Below are positions 1 to 7,983 of a stretch of DNA of 37,495 bases, in pieces. The stretch's first letter is position 1. Every line of letters begins with the position of its first letter. Source of the DNA: an uncultured Rhodobiaceae bacterium (lineage in GTDB: Bacteria; Pseudomonadota; Alphaproteobacteria; Rhizobiales; TMED25). Below the pieces are notes generated by a model. That model was not told the DNA's origin, ran no database searches, and worked only from the letters and a program-made list of their open reading frames with translations. The stretch covers positions 64,829 to 102,323 of the forward strand of contig CAJWEW010000003.1 of the NCBI GenBank assembly GCA_913030915.1, given 5' to 3'. The translations under genes and the position numbers were made by a program.

Positions 1-279
1 TACATTTTGCCCTTTATTAAAATAGATATTTTCAACTTTTCCATTTGTTTGCATACTAAGTTCAACGATAGAGTCAGCTTCAGTTTTGCCGATTATTTTA
101 AATGTGTCAGTAAAGTCAGAGGCAGAACTTTCAATGTACTTTACTGTAAACTCATTCGCTTTTGTATTGCTTTCAGCAACTTCTTTATTTTGGGAGTCAT
201 CGCCAAAATAACCAGAACCTACCCAGAGTCCGATCAGAGTAAAAATTAAGATTGCCGAAAATATTGATTTTTTTTTCAT
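1..279 (-). CDS. RND efflux periplasmic adaptor (HlyD/MFP family), N-terminal part
   Basis: The frame is open from an ATG at 279 down to base 1 (93 codons) and is cut by the window edge. Residues 5-21 form a hydrophobic signal or membrane anchor (FSAILIFTLIGLWVGS). After a polar linker, residues 45-93 read like the start of a membrane-fusion protein: a beta strand, then a 'GKTEAD...VELSMQTNGKVENIYFNKGQNV' type stretch, in which the family has 'G.v.a...v.v.a...G.v..v.v..Gd.V'. Such adaptors link an inner-membrane RND pump to an outer-membrane channel, and the pump gene would be expected downstream, outside the window. No clear Shine-Dalgarno is seen. A promoter candidate lies at 301-330. The family call rests on the lipoyl-like segment alone, so substrate and pump type are unknown. 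Confidence 0.72.
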   Translation of the reverse strand, partial: MKKKSIFSAILIFTLIGLWVGSGYFGDDSQNKEVAESNTKANEFTVKYIESSASDFTDTFKIIGKTEADSIVELSMQTNGKVENIYFNKGQNV

Positions 280-300
280 TATTTATCGATTTTTACGAAT

Positions 301-330
301 TCTATAGATTAATATACGTATTTGGTTCAA
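301..330 (-). promoter_or_regulatory. Candidate sigma-70 promoter for the efflux adaptor gene
   Basis: Reading the minus strand, TTGAAC (330-325) and TATAGA (306-301) are separated by 18 bases. This would give a short leader of about 15 bases before the ATG at 279. Found by eye only. Confidence 0.42.
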
Positions 331-350
331 TTTTAGGTTAACAAATAATT

Positions 351-1190
351 TTATCTAACCATATTTTTGAAGAGCTTTATTGGCATTTTTCTCTCCTTTG
401 GTAGATGTTTAGTGAAGTATACATTTATAATTTTAAATATCAATATGATAAGCAGAGTGATTGATATAAAGTAAATAGCAATAATGGGGTAAGGGACAAA
501 TGGGTTAAATGTCTTATCTGCAAAATAGCTTGCATAATATAATGCATCTCCAGATTGCCTCCACGCCGGGAAACTACTGAAAAATACAAGTGTCGTAGCG
601 TGAAAGAGAAATATAGCTTCGTTAGTATAAGAGGACCATGAGTTTCTGAGCATTGTTGGAATAATAATTTTTCGATATTTTCGTCTCGTTGATAAACCAA
701 ATGCCTCGGCGGCTTCAATATCATGTTTTGGGATAGACTTTAAAGCGCCATAAAAGATTTCAGAGCTGTATGCGGTTGTATTGAGAAATAAAACAAGTAC
801 AGCACCTAGCCAGGCTTTTGTTAGCCATGAGGTTTCGACGGTAATAGTTGTAAATAAGAGATTAATATCAATACCAATTTTCGGGAGTAAGACAAAGACC
901 TCATAGGCACAAAAAAACTGGATAAATAGCGGAGAGCCTCTGAAAATAAATACATATATATCCATCACTTTTGACAGGACAATGTATTTATTAAATCTTA
1001 TAATGGCAGTCAGGATCGCAAATATGAAACCAAATGCAAGTGCTATAATACAAAAATATAAGTTCCAAATAATCCCACTTCCAATTAAAACAAACTGGTC
1101 ACACAGTGTTATATCACTTTTGGGAAGAAGCTTTTCTCCAATCCCAATTGATCGCAGGGCATAATCTTCTATTGTTGCGTTACAAACCAT
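351..1190 (-). CDS. Polar amino acid ABC transporter permease (HisM/ArtM type)
   Basis: Inner-membrane permease with about five hydrophobic segments and the cytoplasmic EAA loop that docks the ATPase (EAAEAFGLSTRRKYRKIIIP, residues 161-180 counted from a TTG at 1196). I prefer the ATG at 1190, which has GAG at a 7-base spacing and matches the 'MVCNATIEDYALRSIG' start I recall for alphaproteobacterial homologues. The TTG at 1196 would add two residues. It is last in the transporter operon, starting 9 bases after the stop of the other permease. At about 280 residues it is longer than enterobacterial HisM. The extra length is an N-terminal periplasmic segment with two cysteines and a longer loop between membrane spans. 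Substrate is probably a polar or basic amino acid, inferred from the family. Confidence 0.88.
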   Translation of the reverse strand: MVCNATIEDYALRSIGIGEKLLPKSDITLCDQFVLIGSGIIWNLYFCIIALAFGFIFAILTAIIRFNKYIVLSKVMDIYVFIFRGSPLFIQFFCAYEVFVLLPKIGIDINLLFTTITVETSWLTKAWLGAVLVLFLNTTAYSSEIFYGALKSIPKHDIEAAEAFGLSTRRKYRKIIIPTMLRNSWSSYTNEAIFLFHATTLVFFSSFPAWRQSGDALYYASYFADKTFNPFVPYPIIAIYFISITLLIILIFKIINVYFTKHLPKERKMPIKLFKNMVR

Positions 1191-1199
1191 ATTCAATCT

Positions 1200-2042
1200 C
1201 TAAATTGGTAAATATATTTTTTTAGATATTCTGTTCAAAATTAACTCACTTATTTTTGTAAGGAGAAGGTAGAAAACTAACAACGAAAGAAAATACCAAA
1301 CCCTCCAATCCGGATGTGGATATTGAAATATTGAGGTCTTGGATCCCCCGAGCTCTCGTGCCCAATAGACGACATCTTGAATTCCCAAAAGAAAGAGTAA
1401 GGGTGTTGATTTTATTAATAACATCCATAGGTTTGATAGGCCAGGAAGTGCATATCTCCACATTTGTGGAAAGATGATACTGATGTATAGCTGTTTACGT
1501 GACATTCCGAAGGATTTGCCTGTTTCAATTTGTGATTGTGGAACGGAATTCATTGCTCCATGAAACGTATTTGCGGCAAATGCACCATAAACAATTGCAA
1601 ATGACATTACAGCAAGCAAAAAACCGTAAATATCGTGTATCCACTGCGGATCTGAGTTTAGCGGAAGCTTTGCAGCACTACAGACAATAAAATCACTTCC
1701 TTGCCATACGCTATCCACCATTTCAGGGCACTTAATCTTATGTCTCGAAAATTCAATTAATTGATCAATAGTGATAGGAATAAATAAAAAAAATATTATG
1801 TCAGGGATACCTCTGACAATATTTGCATAGGCTTTACTAAATAATCTAAGTAGTAAGAATTTAGACTTAATTGCTACAGCCGCTAAAAGACCAAGCAACA
1901 TTGCAAGGGGAGCTGTTATCACTAACAACAGAATAATTAAACCAAACGATTTATAAAATAACAGATGTTTACCATTAGTGAGATAGCAACTGAACCACTC
2001 AAAGGTTGATAAAACGTCAGGATCAGCGCAATACTCAAACAT
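1200..2042 (-). CDS. Polar amino acid ABC transporter permease (HisQ/ArtQ type)
   Basis: Second permease of the heterodimeric channel. The EAA-like loop is at residues 172-192 (ETGKSFGMSR...FPQMW). The 280-residue length again exceeds HisQ because of an N-terminal segment with C5 and C19 and a periplasmic insertion at about residues 97-138 with C105 and C121. I recall the same cysteine-bearing insertion in Rhodobacteraceae homologues, so it is a subfamily trait and not a local oddity. The start at 2042 follows the binding-protein stop by 49 bases, and that gap holds a strong hairpin (2065-2084). The Shine-Dalgarno is weak. The gene is co-transcribed with the permease at 351-1190. Confidence 0.88.
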   Translation of the reverse strand: MFEYCADPDVLSTFEWFSCYLTNGKHLLFYKSFGLIILLLVITAPLAMLLGLLAAVAIKSKFLLLRLFSKAYANIVRGIPDIIFFLFIPITIDQLIEFSRHKIKCPEMVDSVWQGSDFIVCSAAKLPLNSDPQWIHDIYGFLLAVMSFAIVYGAFAANTFHGAMNSVPQSQIETGKSFGMSRKQLYISIIFPQMWRYALPGLSNLWMLLIKSTPLLFLLGIQDVVYWARELGGSKTSIFQYPHPDWRVWYFLSLLVFYLLLTKISELILNRISKKIYLPI

Positions 2043-2064
2043 AAAAAATTATTACCATTTGTTT

Positions 2065-2084
2065 GGGAGGCTTATAGGCCTCCC
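2065..2084 (-). other. Intercistronic GC-rich hairpin after the binding-protein gene
   Basis: Seven perfect GC-rich pairs (GGGAGGC/GCCTCCC) enclose a six-base loop between the binding-protein stop (2092) and the permease start (2042). No T-run follows on the minus strand, so it is not a full intrinsic terminator. Hairpins at this place in ABC operons commonly protect the upstream mRNA from 3' exonucleases, so that binding protein is made in excess over membrane subunits. Confidence 0.7.
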
Positions 2085-2091
2085 GAACTAA

Positions 2092-2817
2092 TTAGAATAG
2101 AGATGCCTCATCCCCAAACCATTTCTCAATTAGGGTATTTAGACTTCCGTCATCTTTCATTGAGTCAATTGCTGCATCAAATGTGTCTTTAAGATCACTA
2201 TCTGACTCTCTGATGCCCATTCCAACACCGCCACCAATATAGACGTCTTGCCCAATGAACTTCAGACCACCATTTGACTCAGCTACAATTGGAGCCAAGA
2301 ATGATTTATCAGCCATAACTGCTTCAACTTCACCATTTCTTAAAGCTGAAATAGTCTCATCGGGAGTTGCAAATTCAGCAAGAATTGCGCCTGATTCAGC
2401 AACGTGACTTGCTTGAATTGTAGCAGTTTGTGCTGCAACCACACCAATGTATGCAGCTTTGTTACCATCACCTGTTGTTATATATGCTGATGGATCTGGT
2501 TGAAGATAATTTTGTGTAAAATCAATTACTTCGTCTCTCTCTGCTGTAATTGACATACCAGCTATGATTGTATCGTAGTTACCAGATACTAGATTTGGAA
2601 TAATTGAGTCCCAATCATTTTGCACCCACTCACAGTTTAATCCAGCTCTATCACAAAGTTCATCTCCAAGATCTCTTTCAAAGCCATCAATTTCTCCATT
2701 ATCATTTATGAAGTTATATGGTGGGTATGCGCCTTCTGTTCCCATCCTCACAGTATCAGCATTAGCTGGTACATAAATAAAGGCAAGAAGGATTGCGCTA
2801 AATATTAATTTTTTCAT
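2092..2817 (-). CDS. Amino acid ABC transporter periplasmic binding protein (SBP_bac_3, HisJ/ArgT type)
   Basis: A signal peptide spans residues 1-20 and cleavage after ANA is likely. The mature protein shows the family-3 pattern: 'YPPYNFINDNGEIDGFERDLGDELC', then 'DWDSIIPNLVSGNYDTIIAGMSIT.ER', the hinge 'DFTQNY', and a C-terminal 'LIEKWFGDE'. C55 and C62 lie where HisJ/LAO-type proteins carry a disulfide, which fits basic or polar amino acids as ligands. The family usually has about 240-260 residues, and 241 is normal. AGAGGT lies 5 bases before the ATG. It sits second in the operon, 17 bases after the ATPase gene. The ligand cannot be fixed from sequence alone. Confidence 0.9.
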   Translation of the reverse strand: MKKLIFSAILLAFIYVPANADTVRMGTEGAYPPYNFINDNGEIDGFERDLGDELCDRAGLNCEWVQNDWDSIIPNLVSGNYDTIIAGMSITAERDEVIDFTQNYLQPDPSAYITTGDGNKAAYIGVVAAQTATIQASHVAESGAILAEFATPDETISALRNGEVEAVMADKSFLAPIVAESNGGLKFIGQDVYIGGGVGMGIRESDSDLKDTFDAAIDSMKDDGSLNTLIEKWFGDEASLF

Positions 2818-2834
2818 AACATACCTCTCATGTA

Positions 2835-3605
2835 TTACTGAAAACTAACAGACTCCAAGAATTTTTTTAGTCTGTCTGTTTTAGTATTATTAAAAATAAC
2901 GTCAGGGCTACCTTTTTCAACGATTTTCCCTTCGTCCATAAACAGTATATAGTTAGATATATCTTTTGCAAGTTTCATATCATGTGTAACCAAAATCATT
3001 GTTCTATTATCTTCCGCAAGTTTCTTAATAACCCTTACAACTTCATGTTCAAGCTCAGGATCAAGTGCTGATGTGGGTTCATCAAAGAGTATGATTTCTG
3101 GGCTCATAGCAAGCGCTCTTGCAATGGCAGCTCTCTGTTGTTGTCCACCAGATAAATTTGCGGGGTACTCATTTAGTTTATCTTCTAAGCCAACTCTTAT
3201 GAGGACCTCTTTTGCGCGCTCTAAAGCTTCTGATCGTTTCATTTTTAATACTGAAGTTGGTGCTTCTGTAACATTTTGCACAACAGTCATATGCGACCAC
3301 AGATTGAATTGTTGAAAAACCATAGAAACTCTTTTTCTCAAGTCATAAATATTTTCTTTAATTATCTTCGATTTATTACTAATTTCATCACTCACAATTA
3401 CTTTTCCATTGAAGTATATTTCACCAGAGTCTACTTTTTCAAGCTGGTTTATGCATCGTAAGAGTGTAGACTTTCCCGAACCCGATGAGCCAATAATTGT
3501 AATTATTTGTCCCATTTCTGCTGATAAATTAACGCCCTTTAGAACTTCAAGTTTGCCGTATGATTTATATATGTTCTTTAATTCTAATTTTTTTATTTGT
3601 TGCAT
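2835..3605 (-). CDS. Amino acid ABC transporter ATP-binding protein (HisP/GlnQ type)
   Basis: Complete ABC ATPase of 256 residues. Walker A is GSSGSGKST (39-47), the Q-loop 'VFQQFNLW' is near 97-103, the signature LSGGQQQ is at 151-157, Walker B is ILFDEP with E176, and the switch histidine is H208 (VTHDM). The two longer insertions between Walker A and the Q-loop are typical of the HisP/GlnQ polar amino acid group. It is first in the transporter operon and diverges from sucA. The start has no obvious Shine-Dalgarno. It drives import together with the two permeases and binding protein encoded downstream. Confidence 0.93.
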   Translation of the reverse strand: MQQIKKLELKNIYKSYGKLEVLKGVNLSAEMGQIITIIGSSGSGKSTLLRCINQLEKVDSGEIYFNGKVIVSDEISNKSKIIKENIYDLRKRVSMVFQQFNLWSHMTVVQNVTEAPTSVLKMKRSEALERAKEVLIRVGLEDKLNEYPANLSGGQQQRAAIARALAMSPEIILFDEPTSALDPELEHEVVRVIKKLAEDNRTMILVTHDMKLAKDISNYILFMDEGKIVEKGSPDVIFNNTKTDRLKKFLESVSFQ

Positions 3606-3664
3606 CAGAAACTCAATTTATTAATTTTCTGTCATTATCATTTAATACAAAATTTAATTGTACA

Positions 3665-3679
3665 TGAATAACTTATTCA
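3665..3679. promoter_or_regulatory. 15-bp palindrome in the transporter/sucA divergent region
   Basis: TGAATAA-C-TTATTCA is a perfect inverted repeat with 7-base arms, about 60 bases upstream of the ATPase start. It looks like an operator. It resembles an ArgR half-site pair (TGAAT...ATTCA), but the centre is 5 bases instead of 4, so the regulator is not assigned. Confidence 0.35.
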
Positions 3680-3770
3680 ATGATACACATATAAAAATTA
3701 GTCATTGACGGATACTAAATACTTCTCTTGACAACTAATCAAAATAGCAGTAACTAATTTTATATGTTTT

Positions 3771-3819
3771 ATTTAAACTTTTTAGGTTTAAATTTCACAA
3801 AAATAGTACTAGTTTAAAT
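3771..3819. repeat. Three TTTAAA-centred 8-mers upstream of sucA
   Basis: ATTTAAAC (3771-3778), GTTTAAAT (3786-3793) and GTTTAAAT (3812-3819) occur within 50 bases upstream of sucA. The first two form an inverted repeat with a 7-base loop, and the last two are a direct repeat. They could be regulator sites or a leader hairpin, but the AT-richness makes chance plausible. Confidence 0.25.
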
Positions 3820-3850
3820 AGACTTACTTTACTCAAATCGTATCACCAGG

Positions 3851-6751
3851 ATGCTTGATAAGAAGAAAAAAAAGTTTGAAAATGATAGTTCATTTTTGTA
3901 TGGACCAAATTCAAGCTATATCGAAAAATTATACACAAGATATAAAAATAATAGCACCGATATTGACAATAGTTGGCATGATTTTTTCAATAACATCGAT
4001 GATAGTGTTTTTGAAATTGAAAGAAAGCCATCTTGGTATTCTTCAGAATTAAAAAATACTACAGAAATAGATTTAACAGATACTGAGATTAACACAAAAA
4101 TTGATAATTTTTTGCTGAAATCAGATACTGCTGATACACCTGATAATAAAAGTTCTACAATAGATTCAATTAGAGCTTTAATGATGATTAGAGCTTACCG
4201 CATGAGAGGGCATCTAATTGCAAACCTCGATCCTCTTGTGCAACAAAAAAAAGATCCACATCCCGAGCTTGATCCAAAAAATTATGGATTTGAAGACTCT
4301 GATATGGATCGAAAGATATACATAGATAATGTTCTAGGACTTGAATATGCCTCTATCAATGAAATGCTTGAAATACTGAAGCGAACATATTGTTCAACTC
4401 TTGGTGTTGAATTTTTGCATATAGCAGACCCTGAGCAAAAAGCTTGGATACAAGAGCGGATTGAAGGCGTAGACAAAGAGATTACCTTTACAGAACAGGG
4501 AAAAAAAGCAATTCTGACAAAACTAATTGAAGCAGAGGGTTTTGAAAAATTCTGTGCTCGAAAATATACAGGAACGAAGAGGTTTGGTCTGGATGGGGCG
4601 GAGTCGATGATACCTGCTCTTGAGCAGATTATTAAAAGAGGCGGGAATTTAGGTCTAACTGATATTGTTATTGGTATGCCGCACAGAGGTCGATTAAACG
4701 TTTTAGCAAATGTTATGCAAAAGCCGATGGTTGCTATCTTTAACGAGTTTCAGGGGGGTAGTGCCAATCCTGCTGATGTTGAGGGTTCGGGTGATGTAAA
4801 ATATCATTTAGGAGCCTCGGCAGATAGAGAATTTGATGATAACGCGGTCCATCTGTCCCTGACAGCAAACCCGTCTCATTTGGAGGCTGTCGACCCAGTT
4901 GTTCTCGGGAAAGTTCGAGCCAAGCAGGATGAAATGGGAGATGAAAAGCGAGTTAAGGTATTACCCTTACTAATCCACGGTGACGCCTCTTTTGCTGGTC
5001 AGGGAATAGTATCAGAATGCCTCGGGCTATCTGGTTTGAAGGGTCACAAGACAGGTGGTTCGATACACTTCATTGTGAATAATCAGATTGGTTTTACGAC
5101 ATCACCGACATATGCACGATCATCGCCGTATCCATCCGATGTTGCCAAAATGGTTGATGCCCCAATTTTTCACGTAAATGGCGATGACCCGGAAGCGGTT
5201 GTTTATGCCGCAAAAGTTGGTACAGAGTTTAGACAAAAATTTAATAAACCATTTGTAATTGATATGATTTGTTATAGGAGGTTTGGCCACAATGAGGGTG
5301 ATGAGCCACTATTCACACAGCCACTTATGTATAAAAAGATTAAAAATCATACGACAACCATGAATATCTACGCGGATAAATTAATTTCAGAGGGCGTAAT
5401 TGATAAAGAGTTTTTTGATGATGCAAAAAAAGAATTTAAATCAATTATGGATGGAGATTTCGCTAAAGCAAGTTCATTCAAACCAAATAAAGCTGATTGG
5501 CTTGATGGCGCGTGGAAGGGATTGAGTGTTCCGGATAATGGAGAGAGGAAGGGTGTAACAGGTATTTCAGAAGCAAAACTTCAAGAGATCTCCAATATTT
5601 TATATAAGATACCTACAGATTTTGAGATCCATAAGACGCTATCACGAGTTCTATCCGAAAGGCATGAAACCATCAAAAATGGAAAAAGTATTGATTGGGC
5701 AACGGCAGAGGCTTTGGCCTTTGGGTCGCTTATTGATGAAGGTATTTCTGTAAGATTATCTGGACAAGACTCTGAAAGAGGTACTTTTTCGCAGAGACAT
5801 TCTGTACTGCATGATCAACACACTGAAGATAGATATATTCCGTTAAATGCTATTCACGAAGAGAGTGCACAATTCGAAGTCATAAACTCGATGCTATCGG
5901 AGGAGGCAGTATTAGGCTTTGAATATGGGTATAGCCTTGCAAGACCAAGTACTCTGACTCTTTGGGAAGCACAATTTGGTGATTTTGCAAATGGGGCGCA
6001 AGTTATAATTGACCAATTCATATGTTCAGGCGAAGCAAAATGGCTAAGGATGTGTGGTCTGGTTTTATTGCTTCCACATGGTTACGAAGGTCAAGGACCT
6101 GAGCACTCATCAGCAAGGTTGGAGAGATTTCTTCAGCTATGCGCAGAAGACAATATACAAGTTGCAAATTGTACAACGCCTGCCAATTATTTTCACATAT
6201 TAAGACGTCAAATACATCGAAACTTCAGAAAACCTCTGGTAATAATGACTCCAAAGAGTCTATTAAGAAATAAAAATGCTGTGTCAGATCTGAACGAATT
6301 TAATATTGGCGAGACTTTTCACAGGCTCCTCTGGGATGATAAACATGAAGAATTAATTAATAAGAATAAATCGATGAAACTTGTTCTCTGTTCAGGTCGC
6401 ATATATTATGATTTGCTAGAGGAAAGGGAGAATCAAAAAAACTCTGATGTATACTTACTTAGGGTTGAACAATTATATCCATTCCCGGAGAAAGGTCTGA
6501 TAAAGGAGCTAACGCGACACAAGGACATCAAAGAGATTATCTGGTGCCAAGAAGAGCCAAAAAATATGGGAGCTTGGGTGTACATGAAAGAAAATGTTGA
6601 AGAACTTCTCGATCGCTTGGAAATAAAAGAGAAAAGAATAAAATATATAGGGCGTGCCGCTTCTGCATCAACTGCCACTGGTCTCATGGGTAATCACAAA
6701 GCTCAACTTAGTGATATATTTAAAAAAGTTTTTGGTGTAAATAAGGGTTAG
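3851..6751 (+). CDS. sucA: 2-oxoglutarate dehydrogenase E1 component
   Basis: Thiamine-diphosphate E1 of the TCA-cycle 2-oxoglutarate dehydrogenase complex, which decarboxylates 2-oxoglutarate and passes the succinyl group to the E2 lipoyl arm. It has 966 residues, against about 930 in E. coli and usually more in alphaproteobacteria. The N-terminal E2-docking motif (SSFLYGPNSSYIEKLY) is at about 14-29. The active-site HRGRLN is at 278-283, followed by 'LTANPSHLEAVDP' near 336, the TPP/Mg motif GDASFAGQG at 377-385 and 'NNQIGFTT' near 409. The C-terminal transketolase-like half is complete. The ATG has only AGG directly beside it and no in-frame upstream start, so translation initiation looks weak or unusual. 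It is first gene of sucA-sucB-lpd. Confidence 0.98.
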   Translation: MLDKKKKKFENDSSFLYGPNSSYIEKLYTRYKNNSTDIDNSWHDFFNNIDDSVFEIERKPSWYSSELKNTTEIDLTDTEINTKIDNFLLKSDTADTPDNKSSTIDSIRALMMIRAYRMRGHLIANLDPLVQQKKDPHPELDPKNYGFEDSDMDRKIYIDNVLGLEYASINEMLEILKRTYCSTLGVEFLHIADPEQKAWIQERIEGVDKEITFTEQGKKAILTKLIEAEGFEKFCARKYTGTKRFGLDGAESMIPALEQIIKRGGNLGLTDIVIGMPHRGRLNVLANVMQKPMVAIFNEFQGGSANPADVEGSGDVKYHLGASADREFDDNAVHLSLTANPSHLEAVDPVVLGKVRAKQDEMGDEKRVKVLPLLIHGDASFAGQGIVSECLGLSGLKGHKTGGSIHFIVNNQIGFTTSPTYARSSPYPSDVAKMVDAPIFHVNGDDPEAVVYAAKVGTEFRQKFNKPFVIDMICYRRFGHNEGDEPLFTQPLMYKKIKNHTTTMNIYADKLISEGVIDKEFFDDAKKEFKSIMDGDFAKASSFKPNKADWLDGAWKGLSVPDNGERKGVTGISEAKLQEISNILYKIPTDFEIHKTLSRVLSERHETIKNGKSIDWATAEALAFGSLIDEGISVRLSGQDSERGTFSQRHSVLHDQHTEDRYIPLNAIHEESAQFEVINSMLSEEAVLGFEYGYSLARPSTLTLWEAQFGDFANGAQVIIDQFICSGEAKWLRMCGLVLLLPHGYEGQGPEHSSARLERFLQLCAEDNIQVANCTTPANYFHILRRQIHRNFRKPLVIMTPKSLLRNKNAVSDLNEFNIGETFHRLLWDDKHEELINKNKSMKLVLCSGRIYYDLLEERENQKNSDVYLLRVEQLYPFPEKGLIKELTRHKDIKEIIWCQEEPKNMGAWVYMKENVEELLDRLEIKEKRIKYIGRAASASTATGLMGNHKAQLSDIFKKVFGVNKG

Positions 6752-6760
6752 GAATATCAA

Positions 6761-7966
6761 ATGACAATTGAAATTAAAGTGCCAGAACTTGGTGAGTCAA
6801 TAGCTGAGGCAATCATAGGGAAATGGTTAAAGAATCCCGGTGATAAAGTTGAGGCCGACGAGCCAATCATTGAGCTTGAAACTGATAAAGTTGCTGTTGA
6901 TGTTCCTTCACCAATAGATGGATTTTTGGAAAAGCAACTTGCTCATGAAGGAGATACAGTAGAAGTGGGTTCGGTTATTGGTACAATATCTAAAGAGCAA
7001 GATATTCAAAAAGAGGCATCCGAGGTGAATAACGACGAAAATAAACCCAATGCCAGTCCAGCTAGTAAAAGTGTTGTTAATCAGAAAACAACAATTGAAA
7101 AAAGCCCATCACCGTCTGCGCAAAGAATAATTTCTGAAAAAAAATTAGATACTAGTCAGATCTCTGGCTCCGGTAAGGGAGGTCAAATCTTAAAAGAGGA
7201 CGTTATTGGTACCCCAAATAAGGATATTAACATCCCAACAACAAGCATAGCATCTTCTCGCAGTGAGCTTGAAGAAATAATCCCGATGACCAAGCTAAGG
7301 CAAACAATAGCCAGCCGCCTAAAAGAAGTTCAAAATACTGCAGCAATCCTGACAACTTTTAATGAAGTTGACATGACGAAGGTTCTTAGAATTAGGGAAA
7401 AATACCAAACAAAATTTCAAGAAAAATATGGAGTAAAGTTGGGTTTTATGGGTTTCTTTGCAAAAGCATGTATAGAGGCAATTAAGGAATATCCAATAAT
7501 TAACTCAGAGGTACGAGGTTCAGACATAGTATACAAAAACTATATTAATATTGGTATTGCTGTTGCGACCGAAAAGGGTTTATGTGTTCCTGTCGTGAAA
7601 GACGCGCAAGATCTAAGTATTCCAGAAATTGAAATGAAAATTTTGGAGTTGGGTTCAAGTGCACGAAATGATACGCTTGGCATTGAAGATATGCAAGGTG
7701 GTACATTTACAATAACAAATGGTGGTATATTTGGGTCAATGATGTCCACACCGATATTAAATCCACCACAATCGGCAATACTTGGTATGCATAAAATTGA
7801 AAAAAGACCTGTGGCAATAAATGATAAAATTGAGATTAGACCAATGATGTATCTTGCGTTGAGCTACGATCACAGGATAATCGATGGAGCAGAGGCTGTC
7901 AGTTTCCTCGAGTTCATTCGTAAGTGTATAGATGATCCTGCGGACCATTTAATTGAACTATTCTAA
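6761..7966 (+). CDS. sucB: 2-oxoglutarate dehydrogenase E2, dihydrolipoyl succinyltransferase
   Basis: Core of the complex, transferring succinyl from lipoyl-lysine to CoA. It has a single N-terminal lipoyl domain with the modified lysine K43 in ETDKVAV, an Asn/Ser/Pro-rich linker, the E3-binding domain at about 112-147 (SPSAQRIISEKKLD...GGQILKEDV), and a catalytic domain ending in DHRIIDGAEAVSFL, with H371 and D375 as the catalytic pair. At 401 residues it is the usual SucB size. The succinyl rather than acetyl assignment rests on its place behind sucA and on the single lipoyl domain. AGGA precedes the ATG, 9 bases after the sucA stop. Confidence 0.97.
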   Translation: MTIEIKVPELGESIAEAIIGKWLKNPGDKVEADEPIIELETDKVAVDVPSPIDGFLEKQLAHEGDTVEVGSVIGTISKEQDIQKEASEVNNDENKPNASPASKSVVNQKTTIEKSPSPSAQRIISEKKLDTSQISGSGKGGQILKEDVIGTPNKDINIPTTSIASSRSELEEIIPMTKLRQTIASRLKEVQNTAAILTTFNEVDMTKVLRIREKYQTKFQEKYGVKLGFMGFFAKACIEAIKEYPIINSEVRGSDIVYKNYINIGIAVATEKGLCVPVVKDAQDLSIPEIEMKILELGSSARNDTLGIEDMQGGTFTITNGGIFGSMMSTPILNPPQSAILGMHKIEKRPVAINDKIEIRPMMYLALSYDHRIIDGAEAVSFLEFIRKCIDDPADHLIELF

Positions 7967-7983
7967 GATGAGAAAGGTATAAA

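Noticed and set aside
7-249. 80-codon plus-strand frame at the window start
   Set aside because: The minus strand here encodes an efflux adaptor N-terminus with a proper signal anchor. The plus frame is its shadow.
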